From a virus: a stretch of DNA of 23,768 nt. Both the position numbers and the translations under genes were made by a program. A model generated the notes under the pieces. That model did not search any database. It saw nothing but the letters and a program-made list of their open reading frames with translations, and had not been told where the DNA came from. Shown here one piece after another: positions 13,865 to 19,560 of the stretch (position 1 is the first letter of the stretch; the number at the start of each line of letters is the position of its first letter). The stretch spans positions 1-23,768 of IMG/VR virus record IMGVR_UViG_3300020468_000075. One strand, 5' to 3'.

Positions 13865-14792
13865 TAAACAGTCCTATTATGTCAGGTATTTTTTGTTCCG
13901 GTATCTCTAAAATATATTTTAGGTACTCGTGTAGTTCTTCTGTGATACTCATCTTTTTATCTAAAATTAAAGAAGATTCTGTACTTCTTACAACTACTTT
14001 CTTGTCAAGTAACTCTGAATTTTTTACTGCTGCCAAGTCCTGTATATCACCTTCTAACTCATAGATTGTATGATGAAAGTCTGTGGGAATCATCTCTGCT
14101 GGATCTGTTACAGTTTTTCTTATCAACTGTGGTAGCTTAAAACTGTTATACTCCCAAGCCCAGTCTTCTGTATCTTCGTGAATCAAAATGTATCCTGTAT
14201 CTACTTCATTACGATGAAAAGATGTAGTCATTGGACTTCCAGGATACACAATGTTTCTTTGGCAGTTAGTATGCGCATGAAGATCACCTGCGAACACAAC
14301 AGGAAAAGGAGCTAATAAATCAAGATCAATCTCTGGTTTTACATGAGGAGGAATCTCTCCACGCACATGAGTAAACAAAGGTTTGCTTTTGTCTATTTCA
14401 TTAAAAACAGTTTTTCTGTGTAATTCACAATATGGAAGTATTGTAAACGTTTCTGTTTCATATAGACTGTCTACTATCTGCACCAAAGGATTTATCTTCT
14501 CTGTTGCTTCTTTTAGATTTGAGAAAAAAGTTTTGTTTTTTCGTGTAGCTTCGTGATTGCCGTCAAAAATTATTGTCTCTACTGACGCATTCGATATGAA
14601 CTCAAAGTAAAGTTGAAGTTCTGGCATAGTTGGAAGACGATCAAAAAGATCGCCTCCAATTATATGCAAGTCAACTTCATCTTCGAGATCATGGACGTTT
14701 TCAAAGAATGTTTGATAACGTTCCATAGCCCATAAATAGGGAACATTTTTTTGTCCCAGTTTAATGTGCCAGTCTGCAGTAAATAAAATCAA
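13833..14792 (-). CDS. Mre11/SbcD-like nuclease, T4 gp47-like (319 aa)
   Basis: A calcineurin-like phosphoesterase. Metal ligands are visible at Asp7 and His9 (TADWHIKLG), Asp48 (IIGGDLFDR), Asn79-His80-Glu81 (DGNHE), and later in FAGDLHAHTNC with PGSPMTTSF following. It forms the nuclease half of the 46/47-like complex with the next gene. The start codon is TTG at 14792-14790, overlapping the TGA of the single-strand-binding-protein gene (TTGA). No ATG exists upstream in frame before a stop, and the next ATG (residue 23) would delete the Asp7/His9 motif. The TTG start is therefore well supported and may hold the nuclease below the level of its neighbours. Confidence 0.92.
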   Translation of the reverse strand: MILFTADWHIKLGQKNVPYLWAMERYQTFFENVHDLEDEVDLHIIGGDLFDRLPTMPELQLYFEFISNASVETIIFDGNHEATRKNKTFFSNLKEATEKINPLVQIVDSLYETETFTILPYCELHRKTVFNEIDKSKPLFTHVRGEIPPHVKPEIDLDLLAPFPVVFAGDLHAHTNCQRNIVYPGSPMTTSFHRNEVDTGYILIHEDTEDWAWEYNSFKLPQLIRKTVTDPAEMIPTDFHHTIYELEGDIQDLAAVKNSELLDKKVVVRSTESSLILDKKMSITEELHEYLKYILEIPEQKIPDIIGLFNDYTSKIEMG

Positions 14793-15409
14793 GAGAATTC
14801 GGCTTCCAGTTCTTCATCTACATTTTCGGACTTTGTTCCACGAATCCGATCAAGCAACTCTTTCTGCGCATCAGGAGTAGGACGAGTCATAACATCGTCC
14901 ATAGACTTGAGATTTGAAACTAACTCCATCTCGTCTTCTGATAGTGCTCGATGCTTGCACTTGAGTACCTGTAATTGATACTCTACATTGTACGGCAGAG
15001 GACCAGTCTTTACTCGCTTAAACTTTACATCCCAGCCATTTACGGGATCAGTTGGATCTCCTAAGTCTTCTGCGGCAGTAATAATCTGCTCCCACAGCTT
15101 CTTCTTTAGATTTACAACTTTTACTGCACCACCATCGATGCACTGAGTAGCATAGCTCCAGCCACACTTAAGATCGGGGTAGTACTCACGAACCCAATCT
15201 CTTTCTTTGTTGTTGAAACGCTCTTCGTTTCGGTCAAATGACAGACACTCAAGAGGAATGTCCTTGTCGTTTTCACCCTTTACCCAGTATACATACCGAG
15301 CAAGAATGTCTCCAACCAGACGAAACTCCATGTCTCCATCACGATACTGAAAACTGTTTATTGAGGACTTTTGAGCAGAGCCCTTCTGCTTATTAAATGA
15401 TATAGCCAT
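14789..15409 (-). CDS. Single-stranded DNA-binding protein, gp32-like (206 aa)
   Basis: The middle of the protein is a beta-rich core with aromatic and basic residues (MEFRLVGDILARYVYWVKG, KVVNLKKKLWEQII, GWDVKFKRVKTGPLPYNVEY), as in gp32-like proteins of T4-related marine phages. The C-terminus is acidic and ends DEELEAEFS, the kind of tail that SSBs use to recruit partner proteins. It would coat single-stranded DNA at forks and recombination sites. The ATG overlaps the upstream stop (TAATG), and the stop overlaps the TTG of the nuclease gene. Placement between an UvsW-like helicase and the 46/47-like pair supports the role. No cysteine/histidine zinc site like that of T4 gp32 is evident. 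Confidence 0.72.
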   Translation of the reverse strand: MAISFNKQKGSAQKSSINSFQYRDGDMEFRLVGDILARYVYWVKGENDKDIPLECLSFDRNEERFNNKERDWVREYYPDLKCGWSYATQCIDGGAVKVVNLKKKLWEQIITAAEDLGDPTDPVNGWDVKFKRVKTGPLPYNVEYQLQVLKCKHRALSEDEMELVSNLKSMDDVMTRPTPDAQKELLDRIRGTKSENVDEELEAEFS

Positions 15410-15810
15410 TAGTGTATACTCTCCCTAGGAACTTCTTCATATATAAAATTTACATTCTTACGATCTATACGAAGTAGTTTGTTATCGTTAATTGTGTCTA
15501 GTTCTACAGGTACTTTCAGTAGATCTAGTGTTATCTTTTTTGTTGCTCTATAATCTGCTATATTACGCATTGCTGCTAGTGCGTAATATATAGATACGTC
15601 TCTTTGATCATACCGATGAGCGTTGTAAAGAAGTACGTCAGGATGAACCAAAAAACAACGCCCTACAAAGTTCACATTTGAGAACTTGTATAGCGGGTCG
15701 AACTTGTTTCGAGGTACTTTCTTCTTTATAATCATTTCCATAATTTGATTACACGTAAAGATATTTCCCTCCGCGACTTCGTAGACTTTGCTCCAGTCAA
15801 AAAGTAACAT
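15409..15810 (-). CDS. Unknown protein (133 aa) upstream of SSB
   Basis: I do not recognise this protein. It is mixed alpha/beta, with a basic patch KKKVPRNK (residues 29-36), aromatic clusters and no membrane segment. It is the first gene after a consensus promoter whose -10 box ends only two bases before the ATG, so the predicted transcript start (about 15806) falls just inside the gene. Either it is translated mainly from longer read-through transcripts, or its real start is later (Met24 at 15741 is the next in-frame ATG). Its stop overlaps the SSB start (TAATG), implying coupled translation and perhaps a replication role. GGAGGG at about codons 13-14 is a ribosome-site-like stretch but lacks a suitable start codon after it. 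Confidence 0.7.
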   Translation of the reverse strand: MLLFDWSKVYEVAEGNIFTCNQIMEMIIKKKVPRNKFDPLYKFSNVNFVGRCFLVHPDVLLYNAHRYDQRDVSIYYALAAMRNIADYRATKKITLDLLKVPVELDTINDNKLLRIDRKNVNFIYEEVPRESIH

Positions 15811-15812
15811 AT

Positions 15813-15841
15813 ATTATACCAATATTTAATATTTTTGTCAA
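15813..15841 (-). promoter_or_regulatory. Consensus sigma-70 promoter upstream of the SSB operon
   Basis: Reading the - strand: TTGACA (15841-15836), 17-bp AT-rich spacer, TATAAT (15818-15813), matching both hexamers at all 12 positions. It sits in the 41-base gap between the UvsW-like helicase and the 133-residue gene. The predicted +1 at about 15806 lies just after that gene's ATG (15810-15808). Confidence 0.85.
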
Positions 15842-15851
15842 GAAGTATTTT

Positions 15852-17135
15852 TTAAATGTACTTCATTTCCCAACCCTGCTTCATGTAGTATCCAACTCTA
15901 TTGCTTGCTTGTCTTTTTGCAGTATTTCCAAGCAAATGAATATCTACAACAACAGGGCTTAGTTTCTTTTCTTGCTTTCGTATTACTCGGCCTATAAGCT
16001 GTGTTAAAAGCGGTTCATTATTTATAGGAGTACCAAGTATCAAGCAACTTAAATTATCAATCGAGATGCCCTCTGAGAAGATTGCCTGTGTTCCAAATAA
16101 AACATTTTTTGTTCCATGCAGTATTTGATTTGTTAGCGACTCTCTTTCTTCGTGTGGAACCTCTCCTGTTACGCATATTGTATCATCTCCTGTGAGTTGA
16201 GCACAATTTTTTAGAAACTGAACTCGATCACTGACCACTAACACTTTATGCCCTCTTGCGGCGTAGGCCGCTGCCAGCATGGATACAGTATGCATATACT
16301 CTTCATTCTGTGTCAATGCTGTAACTCTGTTTGCCCAAGGTATTCTAGTCCCGTCCATGAACCTTATACCCGAAGGCACTACATGAATGGTTGGAACCAT
16401 GTAGTTTTCTTTTGGTGGTTTAATTACATTGTGTCCAAAATAATCTCGAAAGACGACATGTTTACCGTCTTTTCTTTCGATAGTTCCTGATAACCCAATT
16501 TTATACCTAGCAAAACTACTATCAATAATACGACTGAAAGTAGGACTGCTGACGTGGTGCATCTCATCGAGAATAATTGTTCCAAAAGTTTTTTTAATTT
16601 TTTCAATATTACGGTACAGAGTCTGGGTATTTCCCACAACAATAGGCCCAGAGCAATCCCAACTACCGCTCCCAATAATACCACTACTGATTTCAAATAC
16701 TTTCTCTACTTCTTTTACCCACTGGTTTCTTAGCGGGACTGTATGCGTTACAATTAATGTTTTTTGTTTTAACTTGCTTGCAATCGCTAAGCCTGTGAAA
16801 GTTTTCCCCCAACTAACCCACGCATTAATAATTGCATTATCTTCAATTTCATCGTAAACTTTTTGTTGGCTGGGTCTCAAATCAAATTTAAACTCTGGAA
16901 AGTCTACTGGAATTAAATTGCGTTTATCCTTTATCTCATATCCTCTCGGTATGAGATCAGTTCTTCCTATCGGAATAGAAATTAGACCACTACGTATGAT
17001 TGCCATGTTAGCAATCACCTGAGGAGGGTCTGTAGGTTTGTGTGAAGGGATTAAATAAGTTAATTCTTTATCAATCTTATCTTGCACATCAGGAGTACAG
17101 TCCATGTAAATACGATTACTTAGGACTGCTTTCAC
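15852..17135 (-). CDS. UvsW-like superfamily 2 DNA helicase (427 aa)
   Basis: Helicase motifs in order: a Q-like RPSQQKV (87-93); motif I AWVSWGKT (105-112), where the usual leading Gly is Ala; motif II DEMH (190-193); motif III SGT (216-218); a C-terminal RecA-like domain with VLVVSDRVQFL and GTQAIFSEGIS; and motif VI QLIGRVIR (379-386). Domain order and length match T4 UvsW and related phage helicases, which unwind R-loops and branched DNA and switch replication from origin- to recombination-dependent mode. The start is GTG at 17135, overlapping the ThyX stop (GTGA). A consensus promoter follows its stop. Motif I retains the GKT needed for ATP phosphate binding, so activity is plausible. 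Confidence 0.86.
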   Translation of the reverse strand: MKAVLSNRIYMDCTPDVQDKIDKELTYLIPSHKPTDPPQVIANMAIIRSGLISIPIGRTDLIPRGYEIKDKRNLIPVDFPEFKFDLRPSQQKVYDEIEDNAIINAWVSWGKTFTGLAIASKLKQKTLIVTHTVPLRNQWVKEVEKVFEISSGIIGSGSWDCSGPIVVGNTQTLYRNIEKIKKTFGTIILDEMHHVSSPTFSRIIDSSFARYKIGLSGTIERKDGKHVVFRDYFGHNVIKPPKENYMVPTIHVVPSGIRFMDGTRIPWANRVTALTQNEEYMHTVSMLAAAYAARGHKVLVVSDRVQFLKNCAQLTGDDTICVTGEVPHEERESLTNQILHGTKNVLFGTQAIFSEGISIDNLSCLILGTPINNEPLLTQLIGRVIRKQEKKLSPVVVDIHLLGNTAKRQASNRVGYYMKQGWEMKYI

Positions 17136-17779
17136 TGAACAAATTCTTTTATCATAGGAAATACACTTGCGATTTCATTTGCACACGCTCGTGCAACATC
17201 CATGTGTTCTTTTTGTGTTCCAACTGTAGTTCGTAACTCTACGTAGTGTATCCAAGATCGTACTGTACCATTCATATACAGTCTACTCTTTGTAATTCCT
17301 TCAGGTAACACTGCTCTTGCTTGTTCTTTTGCAATACCGTTGTCGACTGCCCAAGCATAAGCACTAGAAGCAGCACCAATAACTCTTGCTTGCTGTGCTG
17401 CCCATTTCTGCTGTAACTGAACATTGTCTGTTTCAATGCTATTCTGACGATTTTTAGTATCTTGTAGCCTTGTCTCCTTTACTTCAAAAGGATATCCCAT
17501 TGTTTCTGGTTCAGCATATCTTTGACTAAACTCTTGAAAAGAAAAACTACGATGCCTTAGTATTTGTCGTGCAATATCTCTTGTGGTATCAATCTCTAAC
17601 ACTATGTTTGCCATCTCAAAAGGAGACCAGTGTTTGTGTTTAACTAAATATCTTATAAGTTTTTCATTCGTATCCACGTTGTCTTGGTTGTTTGGGTTGG
17701 ATACTCTTGCCATATAAGCAATGTCGTCCACTAGATTCTCGAACGGATGAGGAGTAGGTCTTATCAGTTTTACTTTCAT
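17132..17779 (-). CDS. thyX: Flavin-dependent thymidylate synthase ThyX (215 aa)
   Basis: It methylates dUMP to dTMP using FAD, NADPH and methylenetetrahydrofolate. The defining ThyX motif RHRxxSxxxxSxR is complete (RHRSFSFQEFSQR, residues 75-87). WSPFEMANIVLEID upstream matches the conserved N-terminal block, and ARAVLPEGITKSRLYMNGTVRSW the C-terminal substrate-binding block. Length is normal for the family. It pairs functionally with the ribonucleotide reductase of this cluster to supply dNTPs. The ATG overlaps the stop of the previous gene (ATGA), and its own stop overlaps the helicase GTG start, so the three genes are translationally linked. Confidence 0.95.
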   Translation of the reverse strand: MKVKLIRPTPHPFENLVDDIAYMARVSNPNNQDNVDTNEKLIRYLVKHKHWSPFEMANIVLEIDTTRDIARQILRHRSFSFQEFSQRYAEPETMGYPFEVKETRLQDTKNRQNSIETDNVQLQQKWAAQQARVIGAASSAYAWAVDNGIAKEQARAVLPEGITKSRLYMNGTVRSWIHYVELRTTVGTQKEHMDVARACANEIASVFPMIKEFVQ

Positions 17780-18369
17780 GCTGTGATTCTCTTTTCGTAG
17801 TCAGCGTAGTCTTCGTTCCACCAAGACGGCTTCTCTCGATACTTCCAACTTGCAAAGGTTGCTTTATCGAGGTGATAGTAGTCTCGATATGATTGAACTG
17901 GATTCTCATAGTCTTTCAACTCATCTGGCATTGCCAGTCCGAACGTGGTAAATCCAAGACGTTCCATTCTTTGTGGTAAAGGCAATCGATTAATTACTTC
18001 TACCGATTTGTGCACTTTACCATATCGATATGTGTATTCATCTCCGAGAGCATTTGCATAGCAGAATGTCCACTCGTAGTTATCAAGAGATGATCTTGCC
18101 CAAATCGTGCAAGGATGATTGTACATCATTGGCAGATATGGAGAAATAGGACGAGCTTCTTGAGGCAGGTGCTGTATTTCTTTCTTGATTGTATTGATGT
18201 AGTCTCTTTCACTCTTATCAAGTGCTCTTGGTATAAACCCAAGATGTTGATCAACCCACAGTGCTGTAGACAGTATCTGTGCTGCTTCAAGTGGCATCTT
18301 TACAATATGTTTGTCGACATGATACTCAGCACATCGATCTAAATCTTCATCTAAGTAAAATAAATTCAT
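17776..18369 (-). CDS. Conserved phage protein of unknown function (197 aa)
   Basis: Several blocks look like a family I associate with T4-like cyanophages, without known function: YHVDKHIVKMPLEAAQILSTA (16-36), HPCTIWARSSLDNYEW (about 90-105), DEYTYRYGKVHKS and a C-terminal SYRDYYHLDKATFASWKYREKPSWW. Conserved His, Lys, Asp and Trp in such blocks suggest an enzyme or nucleic-acid-binding role. The first gene after a consensus promoter, it has no leader: the -10 box ends six bases before the ATG, so the predicted +1 is the A of ATG. It overlaps thyX (ATGA), so a link to nucleotide metabolism or DNA repair is plausible but unproven. Confidence 0.8.
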   Translation of the reverse strand: MNLFYLDEDLDRCAEYHVDKHIVKMPLEAAQILSTALWVDQHLGFIPRALDKSERDYINTIKKEIQHLPQEARPISPYLPMMYNHPCTIWARSSLDNYEWTFCYANALGDEYTYRYGKVHKSVEVINRLPLPQRMERLGFTTFGLAMPDELKDYENPVQSYRDYYHLDKATFASWKYREKPSWWNEDYADYEKRITA

Positions 18370-18375
18370 GGGACT

Positions 18376-18404
18376 ATTATACTCTTTTTTTGGGTTGTTG
18401 TCAA
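18376..18404 (-). promoter_or_regulatory. Consensus sigma-70 promoter, predicted leaderless transcript
   Basis: On the - strand: TTGACA (18404-18399), 17-bp spacer, TATAAT (18381-18376), all 12 positions at consensus. The -35 box overlaps the TGA stop of phoH. Counting seven bases from the -10 box puts +1 at 18369, the A of the next gene's ATG. Confidence 0.85.
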
Positions 18405-19066
18405 GAATTGTTATCTAAATCGTGTTTTGCAGTTATGTAACTTTTTACAAACTCACTTCTTACTATATCTTCGACTCCAAACTCAATAAAATGAAATTCA
18501 TTCATCCATTCGAGTACGGCTAGAAAATCACCCATTCCATTGTTCTTTAGATCCGACTGACCAAAGTCTCCTGCAAGAATGACTCGGCAGTTTCTTCCTA
18601 CTCTTGTAATGATTGAGTCTAGCTCATGAAAAGACATATTTTGACACTCATCAATTATAATTACAGCATCTCGTAAAGTTATTCCTCTTATATAAGAAGT
18701 TGTCATAAACTCTACTAAACCTTTTGCTTTGAGAATCTGATATGCATCTCCTCTGCCAAAGATATCTACTGCTATATCTTTGTAAGGTTCTTCGTACACT
18801 GATGCCTTTTCTTTTTCAGTTCCTGGAAGAAATCCTATGTCTCGGGTAGGAACTGCACTTCGAATAATTACTAACTTTTCATACTCTTTCTTTGCCATGT
18901 CATCAAAAGCAAGATAACATCCAACAAAAGTTTTTCCTGTTCCTGCAACCCCGAAGAGCACTAAATGGCTTTCTGATTCAAATGCTGCTAACTGATTTCG
19001 TGTAAGGGGTTCTATTTGTTGTATTTCTAGGCCTGAGCCGTTGATAGTCTTTGATTTTTTTGCCAC
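18401..19066 (-). CDS. phoH: PhoH-like ATPase (221 aa)
   Basis: A P-loop ATPase with Walker A GVAGTGKT (39-46), the PhoH-type block IIRSAVPTRDIGFLPGTEKEK (about 68-88), Walker B AVIIIDECQN (134-143, with DE at 139-140) and a sensor segment RVILAGDFGQSD. This layout is diagnostic for the PhoH/RNA-helicase-like family, which is frequent in marine phages. The cellular role remains uncertain; RNA handling or phosphate stress has been proposed. The start is GTG at 19066, overlapping the stop of the previous gene (TAGTG). Its last codon and stop overlap the -35 box of the next promoter. Confidence 0.92.
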   Translation of the reverse strand: MAKKSKTINGSGLEIQQIEPLTRNQLAAFESESHLVLFGVAGTGKTFVGCYLAFDDMAKKEYEKLVIIRSAVPTRDIGFLPGTEKEKASVYEEPYKDIAVDIFGRGDAYQILKAKGLVEFMTTSYIRGITLRDAVIIIDECQNMSFHELDSIITRVGRNCRVILAGDFGQSDLKNNGMGDFLAVLEWMNEFHFIEFGVEDIVRSEFVKSYITAKHDLDNNS

Positions 19067-19560
19067 TATATTTTTCGCCTCGTATCCTTGAGCTGGGTTG
19101 TTGCATAGTCATATAACAACCAAGGTTCTTCATGTAAATGCAAGATTCCTACATACCGTACTTCATCTGGAGGAGGTCGCGGTATGACAAAGGAAGGCTT
19201 CCATCGATGTATAAATAGCAAAGATGCCCTGTCCTTTGGTACTATCTTTGCTATTTTTCTGTATTTTAGTCGTACCCACTTAGTTTTTTCATAAGTAAAA
19301 ATAAGACCAGTAGAATCAATATAAAATGATTTACTACGCTTTATGAGTCCAACTAAAGTATTGACACTACGTTTCAGTGGAAAGAGGTTTTCGTAGGGAG
19401 TCATGAGTCTACGTCTGCCCAAACTTTCTCCTTCCATGTTGTGATCGTCAACAAGCAGTCCGTCAATAGTAACTAAACCGTCAGCAACAACGTAGTTACT
19501 ACTGATTAGAGGAAAGACTGGAAAAGTAATTTTATCGCTTGTATTATACGTGATTACCAT
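19066..19560 (-). CDS. Unknown protein (about 164 aa) between DNA polymerase and phoH
   Basis: Function not recognised. The frame is open from 19596 (GTG, then ATG at 19593), but the ATG at 19560 gives a product starting MVITYNTSDKITFPVFPL and shortens the overlap with the polymerase gene from 53 to 17 bases, so I prefer it. GATAGG just before 19593 keeps the longer start possible. The protein is mixed, with basic stretches (GRRRLMTP, WVRLKYRKIAK), a proline run RPPPDE and a tyrosine/tryptophan-rich end, and no membrane segment. Its stop overlaps the phoH GTG. Position implies early expression with replication genes. Confidence 0.65.
   Translation of the reverse strand: MVITYNTSDKITFPVFPLISSNYVVADGLVTIDGLLVDDHNMEGESLGRRRLMTPYENLFPLKRSVNTLVGLIKRSKSFYIDSTGLIFTYEKTKWVRLKYRKIAKIVPKDRASLLFIHRWKPSFVIPRPPPDEVRYVGILHLHEEPWLLYDYATTQLKDTRRKI

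Noticed and set aside
15819-15835. AT-rich inverted repeat (aatatttaatatt) as a terminator
   Set aside because: It lies inside a promoter spacer, is entirely A/T and has no GC stem.
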